Position numbers and translations under genes: made by a program. Positions 1 through 8,914 of a DNA stretch of 64,000 nucleotides are shown piece after piece. This stretch comes from Nocardioides albus (GTDB lineage: Bacteria > Actinomycetota > Actinomycetes > Propionibacteriales > Nocardioidaceae), in contig NZ_BMQT01000007.1 of assembly GCF_014648255.1 (NCBI RefSeq), positions 27,706 to 91,705 on the forward strand, read 5' to 3'. Each line of letters opens with the position of its first letter. The first letter of the stretch is position 1. Below the pieces are notes generated by a model that saw only the letters and a list, made by a program, of their open reading frames with translations, made no database searches and was not told the DNA's origin.

Positions 1-445
1 CCTCGGTGACCGACTCGCCCAGGGCGGGGAGGGTGACCTCGGTCGCATTGCCGCCAGCGGCGGGCTTTGCCTCGGCCTTGGGCTCGGCGGGAGCCTCCGG
101 CTCGGCCGGTGCCTCGGGCTCGGCGGCAGGAGCGGGAGCCGCCGCCTCGGCGGGCTCCTCCGCAGGCGCGGCGGGCTCGGCCGGAGCCTCAGCAGCGCCG
201 GCCTCGTCGGCCGCGCCGACGACGGCGAGCAGACCGCCGACCTCGACGGTGTCGTCCTCGGCAGCCTTGATCTCGAGCAGGGTGCCGGCGACCGGCGAGG
301 GGATCTCGGTGTCGACCTTGTCGGTGGAGACCTCCAGCAGGGCCTCGTCGACCGCCACGGTGTCGCCGACCTGCTTGAGCCAGCGGGTGACGGTGCCCTC
401 GGTGACGGACTCGCCGAGTGCCGGGAGAGTTACTTCGGTGGCCAT
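1..445 (-). CDS. sucB: 2-oxoacid dehydrogenase E2 (dihydrolipoyl acyltransferase), N-terminal part
   Basis: The visible 148 residues hold a complete biotinyl/lipoyl domain that starts [17 protein letters not shown] and has the lipoyl-lysine context [13 protein letters not shown] long Ala/Pro/Glu linker follows, and then a second lipoyl domain begins with the same [16 protein letters not shown] sequence at the window edge. Two or more lipoyl domains in tandem are typical of actinobacterial SucB/DlaT, the E2 core that transfers succinyl or acetyl groups to CoA. GAAGGAAC lies just upstream of the ATG. The catalytic domain is outside the window, so 2-oxoglutarate versus pyruvate specificity cannot be settled. 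It lies downstream of pepA on the same strand. Confidence 0.88.
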   Translation of the reverse strand, partial: MATEVTLPALGESVTEGTVTRWLKQVGDTVAVDEALLEVSTDKVDTEIPSPVAGTLLEIKAAEDDTVEVGGLLAVVGAADEAGAAEAPAEPAAPAEEPAEAAAPAPAAEPEAPAEPEAPAEPKAEAKPAAGGNATEVTLPALGESVTE

Positions 446-660
446 GGGTTCCTTCGTTCTACGTCTGTTCGTTGCTCTACTTGTATGTCCGGACACGCGC
501 GCCGCCAGGACCGAGCTCGATGGCTCGGTGCGGAGAAGGTCGCATCGGTCTGGGCCGACACCTGCCCGACGCACGCATGATGCCGCCAGAAGGGCGGCCG
601 AGGGCGTCGATCACGGCCCCATCTTGTCACTACCCCTGCAGCGTTGTGTCAACCGGACCA

Positions 661-2202
661 CTACTGATCGGTAGCCATCTCGCGTACGTAGTCCACCAGT
701 GTCGCCACCGCCACACCCGTGCCGCCGGGAGTGAGATGGCCCGACGCGCCGCCGCTGTTGAAGGACGGACCGGCGATGTCGAGATGGGCCCACGGCAGGC
801 CGTCGGTGAACTCGCGAAGGAATGCGGCTGCGTACAGCCCGCCACCCCAGCGGATCCAGTCGTGCTGGTTGAGGTCGGCCACCTTCGAGGAACGAATCCG
901 CTCGTCCATCCATTCCGGGATGGGCATCGGCCACATCTGCTCGCCGGCGACCTCGGAGGCAGCGAGGACGCGGTCCACGATCTCCTTCGATCCGAGCACT
1001 CCGCTGACCCGGTCTCCCAGCGCCATCACCATGTGACCGGTGAGAGTGGCCACGTCGATGATCGTGTCCGGCGAGACCTCGCTCGCCCGCACCAGGGCGT
1101 CGGCGAGGATCATCCGTCCCTCGGCGTCCATGTTGGAGACCTCGACGGTCTTGCCGCCGTAGTGGGTGACCACGTCGCCGGGCCGGTAGGACGAGCCGGA
1201 GACCATGTTCTCCGCCATCGGGATGAACGCGGAGATCTTCACCGGCAGCCCGAGGCGAGCGATCGCGAAGGTCGCCTGCGCCACGGCAGCGGCACCAGCC
1301 ATGTCGGACTTCATCGTGGACATCGAGCTCCCCGGCTTGATCGTCAGGCCGCCCGAGTCGAAGGTGATGCCCTTGCCGACCAGCGCGATGTGGCCGCGCG
1401 CGTCGTCGGGGGAGTAGGTCAGCTCGACCAGGCGCGGCATCGCCGCCGATCCCATCCCGACGGCGAGGATGCCGCCGCAGCCGAGGTCGGCCAGCTGCTT
1501 CTCGTCGTAGACGGTGGCCTCGACGCCATCGACCAGTCCGGCCACGTGCTCGATGGCCTCGGCGAACGCCGGGGGAGTCAGGTCGGCGGGCGGGACGTTG
1601 ACCCACTCGCGGGTGCCTGCGACCGCCTGAGCGAGGATCTTCGCCTCTTCGAAGGCGGTGACCGCGTCCGTACGCCTCGCGATCGCGCTCAGCAACGCGA
1701 CATCGCTCGGTCCGTTGCCCTCCTGCTTCGCCTTGGTCTTCTCAGACCTGCCCCCGCCCGACTTGTAGGAGGTGAAGGTGTAGCCGCCGAGGACGTACCC
1801 CTCGGTGACGGCCCGGACCAGCTCGGGGGTGTCGGCCGGAAGGGCCACGGCGACGGAGGTCGCGTTGGGCACCGCGCGGGCGGCGGCGCCGGCGGCGCGG
1901 CGTACGGCATCGGTCGAGTAGGTCCCGTCCGGACCAAGCCTGCCGAGCCCGACGAGGACCAGGAGCTGGGCGCCGATCTCGTCGCCCGCGGGCAGGCGGG
2001 TGACCTCGCCGGCCTTGCCGCTGACGCCGAGGGTGGCGAGCATCCCGCGCCACCGGCGACCGTAGGCGGCTTGGACCTCCTGGGCGCCTGGGAACACCTC
2101 GACACCCTTCGCCCCCTGGCCGATGCCGACGACCACCGCCTCGGCCCGGGTCTTGGCAGGAGAGGCGGTACGCAGCGTGTAGGTGATGTCAGGCAGGGTC
2201 AC
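661..2202 (-). CDS. pepA: Leucyl aminopeptidase (M17 cytosol aminopeptidase)
   Basis: This 513-residue protein has the M17 N-terminal macro-like domain and a C-terminal metallopeptidase domain. The family signature NMDAEGRM (usually NTDAEGRL) lies around residues 357-364, with the metal-binding stretch VGKGITFDSGGLTIKP before it. The enzyme removes N-terminal residues from peptides in the cytoplasm using two metal ions. The start is GTG, with a TACACT -10 box (2210-2215 on the minus strand) 7 nt away, which suggests a leaderless mRNA. It is divergent from gcvT across a 77-bp gap. Placement next to gcvT and the E2 gene is common in actinobacteria. Confidence 0.95.
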   Translation of the reverse strand: MTLPDITYTLRTASPAKTRAEAVVVGIGQGAKGVEVFPGAQEVQAAYGRRWRGMLATLGVSGKAGEVTRLPAGDEIGAQLLVLVGLGRLGPDGTYSTDAVRRAAGAAARAVPNATSVAVALPADTPELVRAVTEGYVLGGYTFTSYKSGGGRSEKTKAKQEGNGPSDVALLSAIARRTDAVTAFEEAKILAQAVAGTREWVNVPPADLTPPAFAEAIEHVAGLVDGVEATVYDEKQLADLGCGGILAVGMGSAAMPRLVELTYSPDDARGHIALVGKGITFDSGGLTIKPGSSMSTMKSDMAGAAAVAQATFAIARLGLPVKISAFIPMAENMVSGSSYRPGDVVTHYGGKTVEVSNMDAEGRMILADALVRASEVSPDTIIDVATLTGHMVMALGDRVSGVLGSKEIVDRVLAASEVAGEQMWPMPIPEWMDERIRSSKVADLNQHDWIRWGGGLYAAAFLREFTDGLPWAHLDIAGPSFNSGGASGHLTPGGTGVAVATLVDYVREMATDQ

Positions 2203-2279
2203 GCACTGCAGTGTAGGTGTGGCACGCCGGGAGGGGGCGCGGACCGGGCTGTGTCGGTCACGTGCGATAAGTTCGCAGT

Positions 2280-3422
2280 ATGGCTGAAGAGACCTCCATG
2301 GGGGGCGGGTCGGAGCTGCTCCAGTCCCCTCTGCACGAAAACCACGTCGGGCTCGGCGCGAAGTTCGGTGAGTTCGGCGGCTGGTCGATGCCGCTGGAGT
2401 ACGCCGGTGTCGTCAAGGAGCACACCGCGGTTCGTGAGGCGGTCGGAGTCTTCGACGTCAGCCACCTGGGGAAGGTCATGATCAGCGGGCCGGGCGCGGC
2501 CGAGTTCGTCAACGAGTCGTTCACCAACGACCTCAACCGGATCAAGCCCGGCAAGGCGCAGTACACGCTCTGCTGCGACGACGAGACCGGCGGCATCGTC
2601 GACGACCTGATCGCCTACTACCGCGACGACGAGCACGTCCTGATCGTTCCCAACGCGGCCAACACCCCGGAGGTGGTGCGCCGGCTCCAGGCCGCCGCGC
2701 CCGAGGGGATCAACCTCGTCGACCACCACCGCGACTACGCGGTGCTCGCCGTCCAGGGGCCCAAGTCCGACGAGCTGCTGGAGGCGGTCGGGCTGCCGGC
2801 CGGCCATGAGTACATGTCCTTCGTGGAGGCCGCAGCCCCCGACGTGCTCGGTGACGAGATCGGCGTCGTCGTGTGCCGGTCGGGATACTCCGGTGAGCGT
2901 GGCTACGAGCTGATCGTCGCCAACGACGCCGCCGGTGCACTCTGGGACGCACTGCTGTCCCGCGGTGAGGAGCTCGGCGTGGTGCCGTGCGGCCTCGGCG
3001 CCCGCGACACCCTGCGTACGGAGATGGGCTACCCGCTCCACGGCCAGGACATCTCCCTGGACGTGACCCCCAACGAGGCCGGGCTCGGCTGGGCGGTCGG
3101 CTGGAAGAAGGACGCCTTCTGGGGCCGCGACAAGCTCGTCGCCGAGAAGGAGGCCGGCCCGAAGCGCGCCCTGCGCGGCATCGTGGCCGTCGGCCGCGGC
3201 ATCCCGCGCCCACACATGTCGGCGTCACTGACCGCCGACGTCCCGGTCGGCGAGGTCACCTCGGGCACCTTCTCGCCCACCCTGAAGAAGGGCGTCGGCC
3301 TGGTGCTCGTCTCGACCACCGTCAACCCGGAGGCCGAGATCGGCATCGACGTACGCGGCCGCCGCGAGATCTTCCAGCTCACCAAGCCGCCCTTCGTCCC
3401 CTCGCACGTGCGGGAGGGCTGA
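2280..3422 (+). CDS. gcvT: Aminomethyltransferase, glycine cleavage T protein
   Basis: The 380-residue protein carries the GcvT folate-binding fold: N-terminal HVGLGAKFGEFGGWSMPLEY and FDVSHLGK, a GERGYELIV segment, and the C-terminal barrel. It moves the methylene group of the aminomethyl-lipoyl H protein to tetrahydrofolate in glycine cleavage. The other gcv genes are not in the window. The ATG lies 6 nt after TAAGTT (2268-2273), a leaderless arrangement. Its stop overlaps the start of the next small gene (TGATG), so the two are probably co-translated. Confidence 0.95.
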   Translation: MAEETSMGGGSELLQSPLHENHVGLGAKFGEFGGWSMPLEYAGVVKEHTAVREAVGVFDVSHLGKVMISGPGAAEFVNESFTNDLNRIKPGKAQYTLCCDDETGGIVDDLIAYYRDDEHVLIVPNAANTPEVVRRLQAAAPEGINLVDHHRDYAVLAVQGPKSDELLEAVGLPAGHEYMSFVEAAAPDVLGDEIGVVVCRSGYSGERGYELIVANDAAGALWDALLSRGEELGVVPCGLGARDTLRTEMGYPLHGQDISLDVTPNEAGLGWAVGWKKDAFWGRDKLVAEKEAGPKRALRGIVAVGRGIPRPHMSASLTADVPVGEVTSGTFSPTLKKGVGLVLVSTTVNPEAEIGIDVRGRREIFQLTKPPFVPSHVREG

Positions 3423-3679
3423 TGAGCATTCCTGATGTCCCGTCGGTCTTCAAGCAGCCCACGGCCGCCGAGCGGCCCTGGTGGTGGCAGCTCGTCGACG
3501 CCTCGGGCGCCGAGGTGTCGATCGAGGGTGAGCTCGCCGGCCAGCGCTTCGCGAACCAGAGCGACGCCGAGTCGTGGGTGGGCGAGGTCTGGCAGGAGCT
3601 CCTCGACGCGGGTGTGGCCGCGGTGGTGCTGTTCGAGCACGACCGCCAGGTCTACGGCCCGATGAAGCTCTCCGCCTGA
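3422..3679 (+). CDS. Small conserved hypothetical protein
   Basis: This 85-residue protein begins MSIPDVPSVFKQPTAAERPW, is acidic and Trp-rich near the N-terminus, and has no signal peptide or membrane segment. Its ATG overlaps the gcvT stop, so it is coupled to gcvT. I do not recognise a named domain. Small proteins of this type occur directly behind gcvT in relatives, which makes it a likely real gene. Function is unknown. Confidence 0.75.
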   Translation: MSIPDVPSVFKQPTAAERPWWWQLVDASGAEVSIEGELAGQRFANQSDAESWVGEVWQELLDAGVAAVVLFEHDRQVYGPMKLSA

Positions 3680-3706
3680 AGGTCGCCCACGGCTAGGCTC
3701 GGGCGC

Positions 3707-4591
3707 GTGAGTGCCTACGAGTTCCGCCAGGTCGACGTCTTCACCAACGAGCCGCTGCTGGGCAACCCGGTAGCCGTCGTGCACGGGGCCGATGGCCTCA
3801 CCGACGAGCAGATGGCCGCCTTCGCGCGGTGGACCAACCTCTCCGAGACGACCTTCCTGCTGACGCCGACGGACCCGGCCGCCGACTACCGGCTGCGGAT
3901 CTTCACGGTCAGCGGTGAGCTGCCGTTCGCGGGTCACCCGACGCTCGGGTCGGCGCACGCCTGGCTGGAGGCGGGTGGGAAGCCCAAGGGGGCGAACCTG
4001 GTGCAGGAGTGCGGCGTCGGGCTGGTCGAGCTTCGGCGTGGCGAGCGGATCGCCTTCGCGGCGCCTGACCTGATCCGGGGTGGCGAGGTCGACGAGGAGC
4101 TCTTGCGCGACATCGCGAAGGGTCTGCGGATCGAGCGGGAAGAGATCCTGGATGCACGGTGGTGCGACAACGGGCCGGGCTGGGTCGGGGTGATGCTGGC
4201 CGACGCGGACGCCGTGCTGGCGGTGACGCCCGACCATGCCGCTCTGGGGGACCACAAGGTCGGACTCGTCGGACGCTATCCCGAGGGCAGCGAGTGCGCG
4301 GTCGAGGTCCGGGCCTTCTTCCCGGCCGATGGCGTCGCCTTCGAGGACCCGGTCACCGGCTCGCTCAACGCCGCGCTCGGGCAGTGGCTCGCGGGTTCGG
4401 AGCTGCCCGAGGCGTACGTCGCCTCGCAGGGGACCAACCTGAAGCGGAGGGGACGCGTGCACGTCGAGCGGGTGGTCTCGACAAGCTCGACCACCGGAGA
4501 CAGCTCGACCACCGGAGACAGCTCGACCTCCGAGGCGGTGTGGGTGGGCGGAGACACACTGACCACCATCCACGGGACTCTCGCGCTCTGA
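3707..4591 (+). CDS. PhzF family isomerase-like protein with a C-terminal repeat insertion
   Basis: The 294-residue protein starts at GTG, with TAGGCT (3694-3699) 7 nt upstream. It shows the PhzF fold: QVDVFTNEPLLGNPVAVV at the N-terminus, a catalytic Glu in LSETTF, and ELPFAGHPTLGSAHA with FEDPVTGSLNAALGQWL in the second half. PhzF enzymes isomerise or epimerise small molecules. The substrate here is unknown, and no phenazine genes are nearby. Between the last strands (GRVHVE ... VWVGGDTLT), about 24 residues (roughly 254-277) rich in Ser/Thr/Asp come from tandem copies of a dispersed repeat, not from the family core. Confidence 0.88.
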   Translation: MSAYEFRQVDVFTNEPLLGNPVAVVHGADGLTDEQMAAFARWTNLSETTFLLTPTDPAADYRLRIFTVSGELPFAGHPTLGSAHAWLEAGGKPKGANLVQECGVGLVELRRGERIAFAAPDLIRGGEVDEELLRDIAKGLRIEREEILDARWCDNGPGWVGVMLADADAVLAVTPDHAALGDHKVGLVGRYPEGSECAVEVRAFFPADGVAFEDPVTGSLNAALGQWLAGSELPEAYVASQGTNLKRRGRVHVERVVSTSSTTGDSSTTGDSSTSEAVWVGGDTLTTIHGTLAL

Positions 4592-4605
4592 CCTAGGCTG
4601 GGGCC

Positions 4606-5400
4606 GTGCAGTCCTACCTCGATCTGTTGACCCGCATCCTCGACGAGGGTGTGGCGAAGTCCGACCGCACCGGGACGGGCACGCTCAGCGTCTTCGGTCA
4701 CCAGACCCGCTACGACCTCAGTGACGGCTTTCCGTTGCTGACCACGAAGAAGGTCCACACGCGGTCGGTCTTCGGTGAGCTGCTCTGGTTCCTGCGCGGC
4801 GACACCAACGTGCGCTGGCTCCAGGAGCGCGGCATCACCATCTGGGACGAGTGGGCCGACGAGAACGGCGACCTGGGTCCGGTCTACGGATACCAGTGGC
4901 GCTCCTGGCCCACCCCGGACGGCCGTCACGTCGACCAGATCGCCCGGATCATCGACCAGATCAAGCAGGACCCCGACAGCCGCCGCCACGTCATCAGCGC
5001 CTGGAACCCGGCCGACATCGACGACATGGCGCTGCCGCCGTGCCACACGCTGTGCCAGTTCTACGTCGCCGACGGCAAGCTCAGCCTGCAGCTCTACCAG
5101 CGCTCCGCGGACGTCTTCCTCGGGGTGCCGTTCAACATCGCCTCCTACGCCCTGCTCACCCACATGGTCGCCCACGTGACCGGCCTCGAGCCGGGTGAGT
5201 TCGTGCACACGCTCGGCGACGCCCACCTCTACAGCAACCACCTCGAGCAGGCCCGCCTGCAGCTCACCCGCGAGCCGAGGCCGCTGCCGACGCTGCGGCT
5301 GAACCCCGAGGTCAAGGACATCGACGCCTTCGAGCTCGAGGACATCACGGTGGAGGGCTACGACCCGCACCCCGTCATCAAGGCTCCCATTGCCGTCTGA
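4606..5400 (+). CDS. thyA: Thymidylate synthase
   Basis: The 264-residue protein is full length for ThyA. The catalytic cysteine lies in [11 protein letters not shown] at residue 146, matching the E. coli position, and the folate/dUMP motifs ([27 protein letters not shown]) are intact. It methylates dUMP to dTMP using methylene-tetrahydrofolate, and the dihydrofolate made is recycled by the overlapping folA. The GTG start sits 6 nt after TAGGCT (4594-4599), predicting a leaderless transcript that also covers folA. Confidence 0.97.
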   Translation: MQSYLDLLTRILDEGVAKSDRTGTGTLSVFGHQTRYDLSDGFPLLTTKKVHTRSVFGELLWFLRGDTNVRWLQERGITIWDEWADENGDLGPVYGYQWRSWPTPDGRHVDQIARIIDQIKQDPDSRRHVISAWNPADIDDMALPPCHTLCQFYVADGKLSLQLYQRSADVFLGVPFNIASYALLTHMVAHVTGLEPGEFVHTLGDAHLYSNHLEQARLQLTREPRPLPTLRLNPEVKDIDAFELEDITVEGYDPHPVIKAPIAV

Positions 5401-5869
5401 GCGCGTCGTGATGGTCGCCGCCGTCGCCGAGAACGGTGTGATCGGGAACGGCCCCGACATCCCCTGGAAGATCCCCGGCGAGCAGGCCGAGTTCAAGGCG
5501 ATCACGATGGGTCACACGCTGGTGATGGGCCGCACCACCTTCGAGTCCATCGGTCGCCCCCTCCCCGGTCGCACGACTGTCGTCCTGACGAAGGACAAGA
5601 CCTGGTCGTACGACGGTGTGCTCGTCGCCCACGACATCGACTCCGCACTCGCCCTCGCGGCGGGGGAGCAGGGCGACACGGTGATCGCCGGCGGAGCCCA
5701 GGTCTACGAGGCAGCTCTCCCGTTCGCCACCGAGCAGGTCATCACCCGCGTCCACCTCGAACCGGTCGGCGACGTCGTCTACCCGCCCTTCGACGAGACC
5801 GAGTGGGTCGAGACGAAGCGCGAGCCGCACGAGGCGTACGACCGAGTCTTCCTCAGCCGCCGCGAGTAG
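5390..5869 (+). CDS. folA: Dihydrofolate reductase
   Basis: A protein of up to 159 residues with the DHFR core: [23 protein letters not shown] at the start, [15 protein letters not shown] in the NADPH site, and [14 protein letters not shown] toward the C-terminus. It reduces the dihydrofolate produced by thyA directly upstream. The given start is TTG within the end of thyA (11-nt overlap). An in-frame ATG at 5411 would lose seven residues and is also plausible. Either way the gene is coupled to thyA. Confidence 0.95.
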   Translation: MPSERVVMVAAVAENGVIGNGPDIPWKIPGEQAEFKAITMGHTLVMGRTTFESIGRPLPGRTTVVLTKDKTWSYDGVLVAHDIDSALALAAGEQGDTVIAGGAQVYEAALPFATEQVITRVHLEPVGDVVYPPFDETEWVETKREPHEAYDRVFLSRRE

Positions 5870-5992
5870 TCCCGCAGTGGGACGCCCTGCCCTTCGCTAT
5901 GACAGAGGGCGGGCTTAGTTGTCGCCGTGCTGATGGTCCCGCAAGGATCTGAGGCAGTCGTGGCGGAACGGTCCGATCTACAGTTTCGTGCT

Positions 5993-6404
5993 GTGCCGCT
6001 TATCGCTCTGGATCTCGATGGAACCCTTGTTGACCAAACTTCCGCTGCGCGAAGATGCCCTCGCTCGTGACTGTCACCGACGATGATCGTCGCGCTCTGG
6101 TCGCGCTTCGGGCGGCCGGCTGGACCATCGGCATCGTCACCAACGGCATGGCGGACAATCAGGAGGGCAAGATCCGCCGTACCGGTCTCGATGCACTCGT
6201 GGACGGTTGGGTTGTCTCCGATGCGGTCGGGGTCCGAAAGCCGCGCCCCGAGATCTTCGAGGCACTCGCCACCAGGCTCGGTTGCGCACTCGACGGCTGG
6301 ATGATCGGCGACAGCCTCGAGGTCGATGTCGCCGGCGGCGCCGCAGTCGGGCTGAGCACCGCGTGGATCGATGACGGGTCAGATCCCACAATGTCGGTAC
6401 TCGC
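5993..6404 (+). pseudogene. HAD-superfamily phosphatase, frameshifted and internally deleted
   Basis: A GTG at 5993 opens a frame with the HAD motif I nucleophile sequence LIALDLDGTLVDQTSAAR, which then runs into a TGA near 6068. HAD motif II (VTNG) and motifs III/IV (VRKPRPEIF, GDSLEVDVAGG) continue only in another frame, from about 6055. The cap-domain segment that normally separates motif I from this part (some 50 residues in relatives) is missing. The C-terminal end runs out of family sequence near 6390, at the promoter of the next gene. One deletion with frame loss explains this, and a functional enzyme is unlikely. Confidence 0.7.
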
Positions 6405-6419
6405 GCATAAGTTCGTCCT

Positions 6420-7061
6420 ATGTGGATCTCAACCTCAGACGCTGTGGCGAGGCTCGCCGAGGTTCATCTCCTGGGAGAGAACCAGGCGAAGCGGGTGCTG
6501 CGCGCCGGGTTGGCCGGACCGCGCCACAGGGTCGGGTCGGCCTCCTTCTACGAGGCCGAGAGGCTCGACGAACTCCTGGCCCGGCCGCGATGCCGGGATG
6601 AGTCGCTCGACCGCTGGCAGCCGTTCATCGTGCGTATCGGCAGGCAGCGGCCGATCGACCTGAGCGCCAAGTGGGAGGTGCAGACCTCCGTCGTAGCATC
6701 CGGTTGGCATCTGCCACTGCTGACCGCGTTCCAGATCGACGCCCGCAAACCGCTGCCGTTGGTGGCCACGCTCGGCGCCTGGGCCGTCTACACCGCCGAC
6801 CTCGTCGGCCTGGACGGAACAGACCTGCGGCTCGAGCCACCCGGCGATTGGTCCGCCGACTTCGAACACACCTGGCTCCCGATCGAGAACGGGCCGACGT
6901 GGACGATCTGGGGATCCCCGGTGACGACGCCGCCGAGAGCGGACCCGTTGAGCGCCTACTACCCGGAGCAGGTCGAGGCGGAGCGAGAGCGCCGTGAGCT
7001 CTACTCCACCGCACGTCACAGAACCCTCGCGCGCACTCTCTTTACCTCACCCCTAGAGTGA
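6420..7061 (+). CDS. Hypothetical protein with helix-turn-helix-like N-terminus
   Basis: The 213-residue protein starts MWISTSDAVARLAEVHLL. The first 60 residues (ARLAEVHLLGENQAKRVL ... YEAERLDELLAR) look like a MerR/excisionase-type helical domain. The rest contains Trp-rich strands (WEVQTSVVASGWHLPLL, TWTIWGSPVTTPP) that I cannot assign. There is no signal peptide or membrane segment. TAAGTT lies 6 nt before the ATG, the same spacing and hexamer as gcvT. It follows the broken HAD gene and may have arrived with the event that truncated that gene. Confidence 0.6.
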   Translation: MWISTSDAVARLAEVHLLGENQAKRVLRAGLAGPRHRVGSASFYEAERLDELLARPRCRDESLDRWQPFIVRIGRQRPIDLSAKWEVQTSVVASGWHLPLLTAFQIDARKPLPLVATLGAWAVYTADLVGLDGTDLRLEPPGDWSADFEHTWLPIENGPTWTIWGSPVTTPPRADPLSAYYPEQVEAERERRELYSTARHRTLARTLFTSPLE

Positions 7062-7066
7062 GGACC

Positions 7067-8005
7067 ATGGAGCTGCGCATCTTCACCGAACCCCAGCAGG
7101 GGGCGTCCTACGCCGACATCCTCGCCGTCGCCCAGAAGGCCGAGGAGCTCGGGTTCGGGGCGTTCTTCCGCTCCGACCACTACCTGAAGATGGGCTCGGT
7201 CGACGGGCTGCCCGGACCGAGCGATGCGTGGACGACGCTCGCCGGCCTGGCCCGCGACACCAGCTCGATCCGGCTCGGCACGCTGGTCACCTCCGCGACC
7301 TTCCGCCTCCCGGGCGTCCTCGCCATCCAGGCCGCCAACGTGGACGACATGTCCGACGGCCGGGTCGAGCTCGGCCTGGGAGCGGGCTGGTTCGAGGAGG
7401 AGCACGAGGCGTACGGGATCCCGTTCCCGGCTCTGGGGGAGAGGTTCGACAGGCTCGAGGAGCAGCTCGAGATCATCACGGGGCTGTGGGCGACCGAGCC
7501 GGGGGCGACCTTCGACTTCGAGGGCAAGCACTACACCATCAAGAACAGCCCGGGTCTGCCGAAGCCGGTCCAGACCCGTGGCCACGCCGGCTCGATCCCG
7601 GTGATCGTGGGCGGCGGCGGCAAGAAGCGTACGCCTACGCTGGCTGCAGCCTTCGCCGACGAGTTCAACGCCGCCTTCGTCTCCGTCGAGGACTCCCAGG
7701 CGCTCTTCGAGAACGTCGGACGCTTCGTCGAGGCGGCCGGCCGTGACGACTCGATCATCTACTCGGCTGCCCAGGTGCTCTGCGTCGGCCGTGACGAGGA
7801 CGAGATCGCCCGTCGCGCGCAGGCGATCGGCCGCGAGCCCGCCGAACTGCGGGAGAACGGTCTCGCCGGGACTCCGGACGAGGTGGTCGCCAAGATCAAG
7901 CGCTTCGAGGACGCGGGCGCGAGCCGGATCTACCTCCAGGTGCTCGACCTGAGCGATCTCGACCATCTCGGACTCGTAGCCGACGAGGTCATGCAGCGCG
8001 TCTGA
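7067..8005 (+). CDS. LLM-class F420-dependent oxidoreductase
   Basis: This 312-residue protein has the luciferase-like TIM barrel: FTEPQQGASYADIL, the conserved FFRSDHY near residue 40, LGTLVTSATFRLPGVLA, the GRVELGLGAGW segment with the bulge that binds F420 or FMN, and PVIVGGGGKKRTP. Family members in actinobacteria usually reduce or oxidise substrates with coenzyme F420. The substrate is unknown. ATG 7067 is chosen over GTG 7058 because TAGAGT lies 7 nt before it. Confidence 0.85.
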   Translation: MELRIFTEPQQGASYADILAVAQKAEELGFGAFFRSDHYLKMGSVDGLPGPSDAWTTLAGLARDTSSIRLGTLVTSATFRLPGVLAIQAANVDDMSDGRVELGLGAGWFEEEHEAYGIPFPALGERFDRLEEQLEIITGLWATEPGATFDFEGKHYTIKNSPGLPKPVQTRGHAGSIPVIVGGGGKKRTPTLAAAFADEFNAAFVSVEDSQALFENVGRFVEAAGRDDSIIYSAAQVLCVGRDEDEIARRAQAIGREPAELRENGLAGTPDEVVAKIKRFEDAGASRIYLQVLDLSDLDHLGLVADEVMQRV

Positions 8006-8021
8006 CGATAGTCTGTATGTC

Positions 8022-8909
8022 ATGACTGATGCTCCCTTCGGCACCGTGCTCTCCGCACTCGTCACGATGTTCAACGACGATGGCTCGGTCGACCTGGAGC
8101 AGACCCAGAAAGTCGCCAAGCACCTGGTCGACCACGGCCACGACGGCATCGTGGTCTCCGGCACCACCGGTGAGTCACCGACCACCACCCCGGCCGAGGA
8201 CGGCGAGGTCCTGGCCGCGGTCAAGGACGCCGTCGGCGACCGCGCCAAGGTCGTGGCGGGCATCGGCACGAACGACACCCGGACCACCCTCGAACTCGCC
8301 AAGCAGGCAGCGAAGATCGGCGCCGACGGGCTGCTGCTGGTGACGCCCTACTACAACAAGCCCGGCGAGCGCGGCATCCGCGAGCACTTCCGCACCGTCG
8401 TCTCCGCCACCGACACCCCCGTCATCCTCTACGACGTCCCCGGCCGCACCGGCTCCCCGATCACCCTCGACACCTACCGTGAGGCGATCACCTGGGACAC
8501 GGTCGTCGCGGTCAAGGAGGCCGCCGGGGACTTCCCGCGCGGCACCCGCCTGCTCGACCTCGGCTACGCGATCTACTCCGGTGATGACGCGCTCACCCTC
8601 GCCTGGCTGGCGCACGGCGCCGTCGGCGTGATCAGCGTCGCCGCCCACGTGCTCGGCGACCAGACCCGGACGATGGTCGACGCCTTCGCGGCGAGCGACA
8701 TCGAGACCGCCCGCAAGACTTATGCGCGGATGCTCCCCGCGATCGACGCCATCATGGGCGTCCCGAACTACGGAGCCACCACTGCCAAGGCCGCTCTCGA
8801 GCTGACCGGCGTGATCGACAACCGTCATGTGCGAGGGCCTCTGGTGGCGCTCGACGACGACGAGGTCGACGCGCTGCGAGCCGGGCTGGAGGCCTCTGGC
8901 CTTCTCTAG
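8022..8909 (+). CDS. dapA: 4-hydroxy-tetrahydrodipicolinate synthase
   Basis: The 295-residue protein has the DHDPS barrel. The Schiff-base lysine is Lys165 in VAVKEAAGD, the catalytic tyrosine is Tyr137 in ILYDVPGRTG, and GTTGESPT binds pyruvate. It condenses pyruvate with aspartate semialdehyde in lysine and diaminopimelate synthesis. TAGTCT lies 7 nt before the ATG. RNase J follows 5 nt after its stop, the dapA-rnj pairing common in actinobacteria. Confidence 0.97.
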   Translation: MTDAPFGTVLSALVTMFNDDGSVDLEQTQKVAKHLVDHGHDGIVVSGTTGESPTTTPAEDGEVLAAVKDAVGDRAKVVAGIGTNDTRTTLELAKQAAKIGADGLLLVTPYYNKPGERGIREHFRTVVSATDTPVILYDVPGRTGSPITLDTYREAITWDTVVAVKEAAGDFPRGTRLLDLGYAIYSGDDALTLAWLAHGAVGVISVAAHVLGDQTRTMVDAFAASDIETARKTYARMLPAIDAIMGVPNYGATTAKAALELTGVIDNRHVRGPLVALDDDEVDALRAGLEASGLL

Positions 8910-8914
8910 AAGGA

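Noticed and set aside
418..2481. A 687-codon open frame on the plus strand antisense to pepA
   Set aside because: It is the GC-driven shadow of pepA; the M17 motifs lie on the opposite strand and the translation has low-complexity composition.
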